This document shows positions 11,785 through 24,300 of a DNA stretch of 64,000 nucleotides, in pieces (position 1 is the first letter of the stretch; each line of letters starts with the position of its first letter). Both the position numbers and the translations under genes were made by a program. The DNA comes from Malachius bipustulatus (taxonomy: Eukaryota; Arthropoda; Insecta; Coleoptera; Melyridae): the NCBI GenBank assembly GCA_910589415.1, contig OU342630.1, positions 47,896,012 to 47,960,011 on the forward strand. Direction: 5' to 3'. The notes below the pieces were generated by a model. It was not told the origin of the DNA. It saw only the letters and a list, made by a program, of their open reading frames with translations, and searched no databases.

Positions 11785-14106
11785 CACAATGCCACAATGA
11801 TTCAATGACTTAATGAGAATGAGTGAGCTGGGTTGTTGGGGTTTAGTTTAAGTAACGACACGTCGAATTATAAGAATTTTTCATTGCTCTTGACACTTTG
11901 TAGTCCTTTAATGTCGACCAGGCTCATAGGAGGGAAAGGTCGATGCTCGGATGCGACTTAAACACCTATACTTACACTATGTAAAAAATGAAATCTCGCT
12001 ACCCAAAATTTTGCCCCATTTTGATTGGGGATGGATTACTTTCGATATTCCCACGGGATTCGATTTTTTTTTCTCGCATGTCAGCTATTTACCCTATGCT
12101 CTATTTTTCTACTTTAATAAATTTAGGAGGATTAGGTATGAATGTGAATAAAGATTTGTTCGGACACAATTTGATTTTCATTCAATTTTCCTCCTAAAAC
12201 CTATTTCCAGAAGAAATTTAAATTTCAGTAATCTTTTATGCAATTTTTTGTTTTTACGTTTATCCTGCTGAGTAAATTTTCGTCACTGGATTTTCTTGCC
12301 TGAAGTTTCAGGTTCAATACGAGGCCCAAAAATGTCCAAAATTGGTTGGCAACAAGAAGAAAGTTATGAACCTCAAGAGCAAACAGTTGATTTTTTGATA
12401 TCACTCTCTAAATAGAGGTGTTAAATCGAAAATTTTAAAAGCATCTCAAGGTAAGACATTATGTCAAAATTTGCTCATTAAAACTTACAAGAAAAATTTA
12501 TCTGGAAAATGGGAATACGAAAACCACAAAGTAATTCTGCACGCGTTTACATATCACCCCTCTGTAGAAAATTTGTTGGCATTTTTTTTGAGTTTAGTAC
12601 CAATAATCGGATCTAAACTCAAAAAAATTGATAAATAAATAAATGATAGGGCTGATTCTGACTGAAAATCGAAATCCCTAATTACGGGAACATCGATCAA
12701 AAGTTATCCCCGATCTAAATCAGGCAAAATTTTTGGGGTGTGACACTTTCATTGTTGCGTAGTGTAGAAAATAGGTCTTTCGCGTGTCTGGTTTGACTAC
12801 CTGAGTAAATAATACTTATGGGGAGGCGAGGAGGTTCAGGGTGAAATAGGGATACGAATATTTCGTAAGCAAAGCCACAAACCTCAACTCAATAATAATA
12901 AATTATAATAATAATTTATAATAATATAATAATAAATAATAATAAATTTTTCAACACCGCTTATACGCCCTATGTTCGATTCAAATGATCATCCTTCACA
13001 TCCCATAAACAAAAAAATAAATTATTTTAAAAGGACTAGTATAGACTTTCGGCCTCTAAGATGTACAAGAAAAAATATTTCAACTCTGCTCTGGGTTACT
13101 GGAACAACGAATTGTTGAATAAATCATAAAGCAAAATATTTGCTCTTTCATTCATATTGACTAAATGGCGCAGTTTCACTCGCTGCAAGTAGGTATAGGT
13201 ATATAGGTACATAGTACCGCGATTACCCAAGTACCCAATTATTTTCGCTCGACTTCAAGTTAATGAGCCAATTTATTGTTATACGGAACAGTAGCAAGTG
13301 CAACTGACATTTGTTTTCCTTCTGCTCCGTCTATTACACAATCACAAGGCGATATTGTACGACTAATTGAATCTCGCAGAGTATTTACTTCAGTTACAGG
13401 AGTTACAGTGTTGCAACGATTTCATAAAGGTATGTTTTGACTTCCCAACTGCTTTCTGAACCTCTGTACGTACTTACTTACACCGTGTCTCTTGAATTTC
13501 TGGACATAATAGGGAATTTCCATGTTAAAATAAACTATTGAAAATATTGGCTCCCCTGTAATTATTTTACAGTAAAATGTCAAATATAAAACTTCTTAAG
13601 GAAAAAAGCTGCTTCTTATGCTGCAATTGCATTTTCATTTGGTTGATCCGTTTTCGAGAAAATCAGAAAAAACTTATTGGTTTGCCGTAGTTTTTCTAGG
13701 TTGCTTCGCTTTAGACAGATAATGCTAAAAATTATTAATTATTGTCGATAACTGATTGTTCACTTGTAATTAATTCATTATTAAAACTTTAAAAGTGGCA
13801 AAGTATTACTTTTTAAAGAAAAAGTATTAAAGAATTTCGTGCTTAACAAAATGTGCTTAAGGTCATATTAATATAAAAAATTTTATTAATATAAAAAAAT
13901 ATTTCTATATTAATCTGAAGCAGCTTCTACGTATGCCAAAATGTGCGGCTTTTCTTTTAGTTTGAAATGTTGCAAAATCATTTTCGGGTAGTTTTTTTTA
14001 CAGCGGCCCCCTCCCCTCCCGTATGCGGGACTACTTTTGACGTCTTCGGGATTTTGGCAGTTATTTACAGTGGAGGATCATTTGAAATTAGGCTTTTAAT
14101 CTTTTA
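11785..14106. other. AT-rich stretch, no gene seen; (AAT)n tract
   Basis: 12883-12957 is an AAT/ATA microsatellite. 13130-13430 is less repetitive and ends in CATAAAG|GTATGT, a donor-like word, but no open frame or acceptor supports an exon. The remaining sequence gives only short frames. Confidence 0.4.
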
Positions 14107-14110
14107 GTGC

Positions 14111-17100
14111 TGTAACTAAGAGGACCCGGACCCCATGGTCTGTCGCGAAAAGCCACGGTGTGATCGTCTATTTACCTCTGGGTTTCCCTAATAGGACCGC
14201 TGTGTTTTCCTACGTTGTGTTTGCCGTTGTGACCCCTGCTCTTTGATTGAGGTATGCCAGGATTACTATGGCCGAAACGGATGCGCAAAGAACCTACTAT
14301 GACTCATTGTGTCTCGGTTGGTTGGGATTTCCCACAGAAAAGCGAGGAAATTTACTGAGACTTGTTGTTAACTGTTGGCTCCCTGTCTGATGTCTAAAAG
14401 CGAGTGATGAGCGAGAGAATTCGTTTGCAAGGGCGTAAAAATGGTGAAGGGCGAGATGGGCTGTGATTTTGCATAGAGAGTACAAAAAAAATGGAAAGCG
14501 AAGAGAGATCCCTATTAGCATAGAGAGCATAAAAAAGTGGAAAACGAAGATAGATATATTTCATATATCTTTCACACTTCTATCTATTTCAAAAACCACT
14601 CTTTTGCACTCCTGTGCTTTCTTATTATTTCGTTTTGCTTTTGTTTCGTCTACAGACTACCCGGTATATTGCGGGAATGTCTGATTCCTATTCGACGATT
14701 TTCTTTGCCTTGAGAGGTTCATTCGAGTACAGGGTTGCCACTTCTCCTGAATTTTGGTTTCGTATCTTTTATAAAATCGTTCCTTCCGATTCTCTTTTAT
14801 TTAATGATTTTATTTTCACAGTTGATTTACCTGGGAGAGTGAATATATTCTACCTCCGTTTATTTAATTCGTAACCTGGGTGATACTGTATTTAGTTATC
14901 ACTTTGTATACCTTGTTGTTATTTGTCTTGTTCTACCTTTTATTGCATCCGTCGATGCTGCCTCGTCAGGCGACCTTTATGTCACACACATTACCTTGCC
15001 CTTAGGCATTTGTCACTGTTATACCTGATGATTTACCTTACTCGTCATTCGAGTGCTTTTCAGATTGAAACCTTAATCAACTGTATTATTGTAGATTTTT
15101 CTACACACCTTGATTTATTACCCATAGCATGTTGGCTCCGTTCTCTCTTTCGAAGATCTTTGTTCCTCATCGTGATTATTAGCTGACCATACTACAGACC
15201 ACGACTCTTTAACCATTAATCTAGTTAATGATTGAAAACGCTAGACTTTTGTTTATCATTCGTGTTTAGGCTTGTTTACAGACAAATTACTTAATCTTTT
15301 GTATCGGTACCAACACACCGGTCCGCCAGTAACACGAGTACGTCGGCCTATCACCCCAAAGAGCGTAGATAGTATGATGAGAAACATAATAATAGCGTTT
15401 GTCACATAAGATTTAGGTGTGTATAAAATCTGGTTAGAAGAGTTTCGGAAAAACGACCTTATAATGATCAATTTGGTTTTTGAATCTAAATTGGCTTTAC
15501 CCACTCTCGAGGCCGGTCTAATTTTGGTGATTTTGATTCTCTATTCGATGATTTGCCTATCCTACAACTGCGGGTGTTTTATTGCCCCGTGGCGTGCTAC
15601 GATTTCCACTTTAAAGAGTCCTGCTCTTTTTCCGGCCACCTGAGGTCTCCATCTGGACATCGAGATGAATGCCTCCCTACACATGTGGTAATCGAGTACC
15701 TATTATAAATCCTAATCGAATCTTGTAATGAACTTGGTTTTTCCTGATAATGTAAATGAGTGGCTGGTGCTACATCTGACAACGCTGCCTAAGCTTGCTT
15801 GGTTCTATCTGAGAGTGCAACCTACTGTTGCGAGTTCCTGTCATATAGCGCCACACAATGGGAAGAATGGCTCGTTTTCACTTCTAAATCGTATTATTTA
15901 AAGGGACTGCTTCATGCCTAACTTGGTTTATTTCTAATAACGTGCCGCTTTAATTATTCAGATTATTTTATTCCTGGCCTGGGTCCATTTTCTTCCTAGC
16001 TCTATCTCAATTTCCTATTCATAAATTCGTAATGATTCGTCGAAGTATTTCTCTTTCCTAACATTCGCCGACGTGATCTAGTAGGTACCTATTATTTACT
16101 GCTGGTGCCGCCTACTACCTAGCTGATTGCTTTGCCTGATTTAAAATGGGATCTGCGCTCATGGATTTGGCGAATCTGTTCGATTATCTATTCATGGGGA
16201 TTTTGTTTTGAAGAGATCCTCGCTAACTGATTGTATGTGGAAATTCAACTGGCGTTGGCGGGGGTTTATGAATCAGTATAATTTATTTCTTGATTTGGAT
16301 TTCGTTTGAAGAATGATTTGTTCTAACTGATTGTATGTGGAAATTTCCCTAATCGTAAAGGAAAGAGCGTATGGAGTGCATAGAATCTACCATCTCGTTT
16401 ACGCTCTTTTTGGATAGGAAAATTCACGGTTTTTCTGGGTTGATTGGTTAGGAAATTTGTAGCGAGTGCATAGAAACTACCATCTCATCTACAAATTTGG
16501 TTGAAAGAATGGCAGACCTGGAGTGCGCTAATAAAAGCCGTCTCGTTGATCTTCCAAGCAAGGGTTAAGGAATATGACAGAGCTCGATCGAAGTCTGATC
16601 TCACTCTGTTTTGATCAGTGGTAAGCCGTTTGCTTTTATAGATGCCGCAGCCCGCCTTCTAAACACGACACGCAACAATGAACCTTATTGGCATTGCCTT
16701 ATACCGTGATTTATTTCTTATCATATCTCACTTGTCTTGAAACTTGGCGAGTTGACCTCGCGGCTACCTTACTGAATTGTCCTAAACCTGAACTACCTAA
16801 ATTTTCCTTAAAATCGGTCGACGCGTTCTGCACCTTTCCATTGTGTCTAGTTATTATAATTGCACCGGCTTAACTTTCATTTCGCGTTTTCCCCTACTTG
16901 CAGTTTCGGGACCGCAGCGAATTTTCGGCTGTTGCCATTTATTTATTCGTTTTTTCGATTGGTGTAATTTTCATTATCGTAGATGGTATACCTAACGAGT
17001 TACTATTGTCCTTGCAATCGGTTATTGTTTTGATTCTGATTTCACATTCTTTCCACCCGGTCTGTTTCTAGGTCAGCCTGTCCTTTCAATAGGCGCGAGG

Positions 17101-17368
17101 CGCATTTATAAAGACATCTGGCAATGGTTTATTTACCCTTGCGGTGGCCGCTTTCTCGAAGGACTGAAATGCGACCAGATAGAGCGATTCTATTTTTCTG
17201 AATATTTAATGTGCTGGCAGGAACCGTTTCTATTGATGTAACTAACAATTTTACCTTTAGGTATTTACGTACCTAATCTCGCACTGTTTGCTATTTCGGT
17301 TTGGGCTGATTTAATAAGGGCGACGGAAATAATTTCCTTATCATCTTACCTAGGTGCGATCCATTTCA
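14111..17368 (+). mobile_element. Putative solo LTR, copy 1 (3,258 bp)
   Basis: Starts TGTAAC and ends CATTTCA, flanked by a 4-bp direct duplication GTGC (14107-14110 and 17369-17372). Collinear over its length with 38394-42183, with many substitutions and indels. It has no coding frame of note. TG...CA ends and a 4-bp duplication are LTR-retrotransposon hallmarks, and lack of internal genes suggests a solo LTR; orientation is not certain. A non-coding LARD-like element is the alternative. Confidence 0.7.
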
Positions 17369-17434
17369 GTGCAAACGAACATCATTTCTAGCTCTACTAG
17401 GTATTATTGACCAAACTGAAAAATAGTTATTTAT

Positions 17435-17556
17435 TATACAAGAGAAAAAAGTGATAGATTTTAGCTCGAGATGTGATTTCGTCCCCGACGCGTTTAGCGG
17501 AGGGGACAAACACATCGAGAGCTAAAATCGCACTTTTTTCTCGTGTGTAATATACA
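17435..17556. repeat. Hairpin repeat, about 50-bp arms
   Basis: AGAGAAAAAAGTGATAGATT...AGCTCGAGATGTG on the left mirrors CACATCGAGAGCTAAAATCG...CTTTTTTCTCGTG on the right around a GC-rich centre (GTCCCCGACGCG). It looks like a small MITE. TTTTTTCTGCG after it has a complement near 18060, so it may be part of a larger palindrome. Confidence 0.5.
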
Positions 17557-18194
17557 ATTTTTTTCTGCGAGAAGAAATATCAGTGTTAGAATGTCGAAAA
17601 ACGTAGTTAGATAACTGAAAATTATGTCGGAAAAATGATTTATGTTAAACTTGGATTTTCAAACTGTCTTTTATCGTAATTCACGTTGCCTGGGTAACGA
17701 AACGATTTAATTATTACATAAACGTCATAATAATATAATTAAAATTGAAGACAGTTTTGCAAAGATTCTTGTTAGTTTTCGATGAGTGAATTTAATAATA
17801 TGGATAGGTAGTGATTATTATGAAAATTCACTTAATAATTGCCATTTGGATATAATAAGGTAACTTTCCTTTACGTATATTTGATATAAATTTAATGATA
17901 TCTGAGTGTTAATAGTAGCTATACCTAAGCCGCCATTTCGGGGAAATAAGTACTCATTTATTTCCCTGCTAATTCATTTATTTCCCCGATAAGATGCAGC
18001 TTATATAATGAGGCATTTTTCTACCTGTCAACGGGGAAAAAAGGTCAAACTTATAGCCCGTCGCAGAAAAAATATAATTTTTGAAAATTTATTTTCAATG
18101 TTAATCTATTGATAATAGTTACTTGTGTAAAGATTCTACATAGGAACTTGGAACTTTGATATTTTATATGTACATATAGTAAGTATAAGACTTA

Positions 18195-18436
18195 GGGCCG
18201 GTTGTTCAAACGTGAGTTAAAAATTTTGAGATAACTACTGATTTTAAATTGCAAATTTTGAAAATACGGCAAATATAATTATTAATGATCTTGTATTTTT
18301 GATCAGTAATTAACTCTTCTTAAAGCGAGCAGAATTCATTTTCAGAAAAATATCAGACCAATGGTTTGATAATACAGGGCATTTTAAAATCAGTAGTTAT
18401 CTCAAAATTTTTAACCGACGTTTGAACAACCGGCCC
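18195..18436. mobile_element. Harbinger-type MITE, 242 bp
   Basis: TIRs GGGCCGGTTGTTCAAACGTG / complement with mirrored TTAAAAATTTTGAGATAACT inside (about 55 bp). Flanked by TTA on both sides (18192-18194, 18437-18439). A 3-bp TTA duplication with G-rich TIRs fits PIF/Harbinger MITEs. No ORF. Confidence 0.7.
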
Positions 18437-18779
18437 TTAGAAAAATATTATAACCGAGCAGTATATGTATGAAAACAAAAATAATAAAATAACAGGCTTG
18501 GCTCTATCGAGCTCTCTGGCAGTCTACAAAACAGAGCCTTCCAAATAATCCATCGAAATCACAGACGGACCGTTTCGCTCTTATTATGAGCTCATCAGTG
18601 TGATATATCGAAAAGATACATCTAGAGGATGAAATTGTAGACTGCCATCGGTCTCGGGATGTTATTAAATTATTTCGATATTTCGATGCCAGAGTTGGTG
18701 TTCGTTTCTTCAAAATTGTGACTTTTAATAATTTTCTGCCTGACATTTCTCCCATACACTCTATCTTACTTATACTAAT

Positions 18780-20220
18780 CATTCTAATTATTTTACAAAA
18801 AATATTTTTTGTGCAACTGCCATTAAAAGTCACACTTTTAACGACAGCTGACAGTGTTAAAAGTGATTGTTTACATGGAAGCGTGTTAGAAGTACTTTTA
18901 AAACTAGTGTTAAAAGTACTTTTTCCTACGATCACTATACAGAACACTACCTTGCGCATCGTTTTTTGTGCGCAAACTAGCAGATTTCTCACGTATCCAA
19001 AACTGTGCGACAAAGTGACATAAGGCATAGCCAAAAATCGTTTCCGTACAGTTTTAATGTAAACAATAGTGATGGGCGGTAACTGAGTACTCACTGTTAC
19101 TTATTGTTAATGGAATAACTATTCATTTAAAGCTTCAAGGTAATAAAATAAACACAAATGGGATAACATAGAACCCGACAAGACTATAAAATATAATATG
19201 CTTATTATTCTCTTGTGGCAGTAATTATTAAAATTTACGAGTTGATCGCTAATAACAGCATTGGTAGCGTTCAAATCAAATTCACGAACGTGAAAACTCG
19301 CACACCTCTAACTTAAATAATCAACGACGCACAGGCGCCTGCGTTGTGTGGAAGTTGCATATCTACCACGTCTCCACGCTCCACGTCACTTATTTTTAGT
19401 TTAGATACGGAGTCTAATAATAAATAATAATAATATTGTCGGTAGAATTCAATGATTTAACAGTATATAATAGTAATATTAAAAAGTCATTGGTAGAATT
19501 GAAAATAATACCTACCTAGGTAGTCTGAAAAAATAATTTATGTGTTAAATTTGTTAAATAATAATAATTAATCTGTTAAATTGTGGTCGTAGGAAAAGTA
19601 CTGTGTGCGTAGCACGTGCGGAAACGAAATTTACACTCGTGTGAATTGTGACACTCGACTTCGTCTCGTGTCACAATTGTTTCACACTCGTGAGAAATTT
19701 TCTCTTTTCCGCACTTGTTTCACAATAATATACTATTAACACTCGTGTTAAAAGTAGGTATTTCTATCTACTTTTTCTGTACTTACATTCTCTTTTTAAA
19801 CTACGTTTTGTCATGATGAAATCAGACAAAATTATAGGTAGTAAGATTTTTTCATATTCTTTTTATTACTGGCAAACATATTAATAAAAAATAAGTAGGT
19901 ACCTAGTCAAGAATTCAAGGCAATAATAATTGTTCAGAAATTGCAATCAATAATAATCATTATGACTCTTTTATTTGTATGCACGCATTTGTTAGTAACC
20001 ATAGCGTCGGCAACGGTTGATGCTATGTACACTTGTACTTATCTGTAATATTTTAAAATGCAATTTGAAGTTGAGTGTGATTCATCAATTTTATTATCAA
20101 AATAGAGCAGTTTTACAAAAACCATTGTATGATATGCGTCTTAAAAGTGATTTTATTATGTTCGTGAAAACCTTTTCGCTCACAAAATAAAACTTCACTT
20201 TTAACACTAATATCATAAAT
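18780..20220. repeat. Region of inverted AAAAGTG/CACTTTT repeats with a hairpin at 19605-19712
   Basis: Repeated GTTAAAAGTG-type words in both orientations (18820-18925, 19738-19760, 20138-20215). TTTTCCTACGATCAC near 18925 mirrors GTGGTCGTAGGAAAAGTAC at 19581. At 19605-19712 a hairpin mirrors GTGCGGAAA...CACTCGTGTGA. The long minus-strand frame over 18504-19094 has no recognisable domain, so I treat it as non-coding. Confidence 0.45.
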
Positions 20221-20249
20221 AGTTATTATGAAATTTCACCTTATTATTG

Positions 20250-20281
<32 letters not shown>

Positions 20282-20283
20282 CG

Positions 20284-20381
20284 GTCACAATAGCCAAACT
20301 GTTAGAGTTTCGATCAAACGATCTCTAAAGTGCAGCATGGCTTTGTTTGGTCAGTACTTGGATGGGTGACCAAACTTATAA
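20284..20381 (+). mobile_element. 5S-rRNA-derived SINE head, truncated copy
   Basis: GTCACAATAGCC...GTCAAACGATCTCTAAAGTG...GGTCAGTACTTGGATGGGTGACC is the same as 22697-22786 with a few changes and resembles the internal promoter part of 5S rRNA. It stops after the 5S-like part; it follows an ATT microsatellite. Confidence 0.6.
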
Positions 20382-20807
20382 TAAATAATGTTCAAAGTAT
20401 AATACGTATTTGAATATTACTTTGCTTTTTTATTAGGTAGGTACTTATTTATTATACCATATTTTCAATATTATAAAAGGTACCTGTACCTAGGTATTTG
20501 TTTACTAAAAGATTTAGAATAGATTATACGCTTAGTTAGAATACCTATAAAGTAAATAATATACAGTTGAGTGATGGTAAAAACCTCTACCTAGGTAGGT
20601 ATTTAATTCACACTGACGCCTAATGTACACCGTGCGAAGTAGATACTAGACGCCATGCATCTGTAATAGAGCCGTTATTAAACAACGTCTGCAGTCGGAT
20701 ATACGTGTCTACAAATTGATTTGTCTGCATGTATTTCTAATTAGATTAATTTTTCCTGTCTTGTGTCTAGTCTCTGTCTGTTTTTAAAAATCAATAATTT
20801 TTTTCAG

Positions 20808-21057
20808 GCTTGGTCTACTTCAAGGTCTATAAGAGCTCTTGCTTCTATTTCGACTCGATCAGTTAAAACAGTAATCTCATCTGAAACACGTCCAAGAAAT
20901 ATTGAAAAACAGGAAGTGAAGTACCTACCTTACCTTTGAAGATTCGGGAAATCTTTGAATTGACATTGAAAAAAGTTACTAATATAAGAAGAGAATTTTT
21001 ATCGGCCAGGATCTAAGTCTAATGACTCTAACTTAGCGTACGCTGCCTTTAGGAAGG
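20808..21057 (+). other. ap: Probable 5' UTR part of the first coding exon of ap
   Basis: A T-rich tract ending TTTTTTTCAG at 20807 looks like a good splice acceptor, and the 250 bases to the ATG contain stops in all frames. I infer an upstream non-coding exon spliced here. Alternatively transcription starts within this block. No TATA box was recognised. Confidence 0.4.
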
Positions 21058-21308
21058 ATGTTGAAGGAACGAGAATCAATGGAGCGGAGCCCCTGTAGCA
21101 GCCTTGGGGGCTCCACGACAGGCATAGATGGCTCCACATCCTGCGCTGGCTGCGGTGGCAGGATACAGGACCGGTACTACCTCCTGGCGGTGGACAGACA
21201 ATGGCATGCGGCATGCCTGAAATGCTGCGAATGCAAAGTTACCCTGGATACTGAGATCACTTGTTTTGCTAGAGATGGGAATATATACTGCAAGGAGGAT
21301 TATTACAG
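21058..21308 (+). CDS. ap: ap coding exon 1: start codon and LIM1
   Basis: Encodes residues 1-83 and two bases of R84. The start ATG follows an in-frame stop at 21034-21036; a second Met at residue 8 is an alternative. The first 28 residues are Ser/Gly-rich, then LIM1 runs to the exon end. The donor AG|GTGAGT is a strong consensus. The reading continues in frame in exon 2, 16.6 kb downstream. An alternative N-terminus from an unseen upstream exon is possible. Confidence 0.9.
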
Positions 21309-24300
21309 GTGAGTTTGAAAAATTAATTTCATTTTATTTTATTAATTTGAATCTATAAGAGAAGAAGTATAAACGACAAGAATTATTAGAGTAACTAGGT
21401 ACTTAGATATACTATTTATATAGTACAGAATAATAAAACCGGATAGAATTTCACGTCAGAGATGTAGGTATTTAATTATTATAAGCAGTGGCGGCTTTTT
21501 ATATAAAGTGAGTGAAGTGTCAGTCACGTAGGTATTTCTAGAAAATGTTTTTTTTTTTTTAATTGCAAAAAAAGTTCCGTGGGTTCCGTGGCGCAGTGGA
21601 TAGCGCGTTGGTCCGCCGTGCCGATATACCTTGGTTCGAAACTCACCAGCAGCCGACAACTATTTGTTGTGTTTCTCGAGCCAAGATCGGGATCCACCTT
21701 GTGGAAGGCAATGGCAAACCACCACAAGTACCCTTGCCTAGTAAAACCTCTCAAACAGTGCCGTTCGGACTCCGGCAATAAAAAGGGAGGTCCCATATGT
21801 CTGTGTAAACTGATAGCTCGCGCACCACAGACATATGCGAGAGGTAGCCTACGCCCGATATGCGGGTATGGCACTTGAAGAAGAATTGCAAAAATCTTGT
21901 TATACGTTTCCGATGTTAGTTCAAAAAATTGTTCCTTTTTGAAATTTAATATAAAGTGCCAAGTACATATTTTTCACTTGTTTTGGCATGATCCCTTTTG
22001 ACAAGATCCGGTCAGCTCTAAAATTCGATTTTCTCAGGAATCCGGTCAGCTCGAATTTTTTGTAATTTTTTTTTAATTTGGCAATGTCCAGCTAGACAAA
22101 GTTCGATCAGTCCGAATATTCAACTATTTTTAAGTCTGTCAAACCAGACTTGAAAAAAAAATTCGAGCTGACCGGATTTCGCTAAAATCGAATTTTCAAG
22201 CTGATTTTCCAAAAAGAAAATTTTTCCAGCTGACCGGACCTTGATAAACCAGAACTCGGCAAAACAAAAGAATGCAAAATCAAGGTATCCAGACTGACTA
22301 AAAAATAAATATCGAGTTGACCGGGATTTGCAAAAATCGCATTTTGGAGATGGCCGGACTTCTTCATGTGTGTAGAATCGATAGAGGGAATTAACCCTTC
22401 TTGTATTCCTAATCCTTATAGATATTACGTATAGTTTTTTATCAAGTTAGTAAAACTTTATCCATAGCAAAAGTACCTATAGGTATTCAGTGAAAATGAA
22501 ATTAAGAATTAATTATATAAATAGATATAACATTCCGAGATATAAAATTGCATAAACCTGGTGTTCTTTGGCTCGTAGGCAACATTTTCTATTTTTTTTA
22601 TTTAATAGAAAACTTAAAAATAGAAAGTAAGAAAATTTAATAAGAATCGATTTACAGTTTCAGTTTAAATTGAGTAGGCATGAGTCATCAATAATAGTCA
22701 CAATAGCCAAGCTGCTAGAGTTTCGGTCAAACGATCTCTAAAGTGCAGCATGACTTTGCTTGGTCAGTACTTAGATGGGTGACCAATTATAGTGGTAAAT
22801 AAAAAAGTTCCGTGACCGATCGTGCTCCGGGAGGTACGTTAAAAAGGGGGTCCCGGCTGCTTCACAGCAGTCGTTAAGTTACGTCAGAAGCCCTTGAGGC
22901 TATCTAAAAACTTCTGACACTTGGGCTTTACCACAGCCATATGATATTCATTTATTTTTATCAATAAGTGAAACTCCTAATTTTCCATTTAGAAAACCAT
23001 TTCCAGGTATAGGTATACCTGGAAAACGGCGACATGTTCTTATCCTCATTAATTGTGTGGGTACCAATTCAATTTTTATACAGACCGGATAAAAAATCTG
23101 ATAATTTTGATAATATACACTTGAAAGATTTATAGCCCATCAGTTAATTTATTCGTAGTTCTAATTTTTGGATCTGTTGAGGGCCAATGCCGATAAAAAC
23201 TTTGGGCGTTTTGCGTAATGCGCAAAAAACGAATTCTGGAATTCTTCGATTTTTGTCCATTTTGCGCTTAATATCGCTCAAACAATGATGCACTTCACTG
23301 AAAATTTGCTAGAACTGATTTCAAAGAAGAGGATTTTTTCTGTTGATCATTGTACCTTAAGCTGTTACTGAAATTTATGTTTTTCAAAATTTTTACCTTT
23401 TTTATTTTTTTTTTTTGGAAAAATACTTACGGTTCTTCCCTCTTCTCCATGCTAAGGTAATTTACAATAATTTGTTGGTACATAGACAATTGTACGTTTA
23501 TATAGTTGTGGATTTAGGTTAAAATACTTCGCGAAGCAGAAGAACGAGATTTCATATTTTCAGAGCTGGGCAAAGCTCTCGACAAAAGAGCTTGAAGCCA
23601 CAAGTCCCAAGCCATGTTACAAAGGAGTTGAAAGCCCAAAGCCACAATTTCTGTTTAAACACAAGAGCTTTTCAATTCCCAATTCATTTCATTCTCAATT
23701 CAAAAGGAATTGCAGCGAAAGCCACAAACCCTTTTGTAAAGAATTTGAAGCTCTCTGCGAGTTGGGAATTCTACAAAAGAGCTTCAAACCCTTGAGTTGA
23801 ATATGCCTTTTTTTTGAGTCTCAAAAAGAGTTTAAAGCCCTTGAAAGTATAGTCTGAAAGCCTTTTAATATACTTTTTCCCAAATTCTTGTCGTTGAGAA
23901 TGAATTCGACAAAACATCCCAGGGCAAGAGATCTATTAAAAAAAAGAGAATCGCCGCTCAAAAGATCGATTATTTTGAGAATTAATTTAGATCGCACATC
24001 CCTATTTTAGACCTCCCACAGTCTTCCGTCTTCCCAGCAGCAGGATTCGAATTGCGAGCTACAACTCGTAAGAATATTCACAAACTTTTTATTTCAAAGA
24101 GCTTCTTCTGTCTTCCTTTATTAATGAGTTTTGGAATTGTGAATGCAAAAGGGCTTCAATTTCTTTTGAGGGATTTATAAGCCCTCGAGAACTTTGAAAG
24201 TCCTGAAAAGGAATTGAAGCTCTTTTTTGCATTGGCAATTTCAAAGCTCTTTTATAAAGGAATTCAAAGGAACCCAAAGCCACAAGCCTTCGTTTTGAAA

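Noticed and set aside
12883..12957. Origin- or attachment-like AT repeat
   Set aside because: It is a plain AAT/ATA microsatellite.
18504..19094. 196-codon minus-strand frame
   Set aside because: It runs through inverted AAAAGTG/CACTTTT repeats, overlaps a plus-strand frame of 101 codons, and has no recognisable domain.
21578..21650. A functional tRNA-Arg gene
   Set aside because: Only A- and B-box-like parts remain, the acceptor stem does not close, and the sequence continues as a SINE with an 11-bp target duplication.
21524..21878. Several 70-116-codon frames on both strands
   Set aside because: They lie wholly within the tRNA-derived SINE and its flank.
22697..22786. A genuine 5S rRNA gene
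   Set aside because: Only part of the 5S sequence is present, with several changes at conserved positions, joined to a SINE body.
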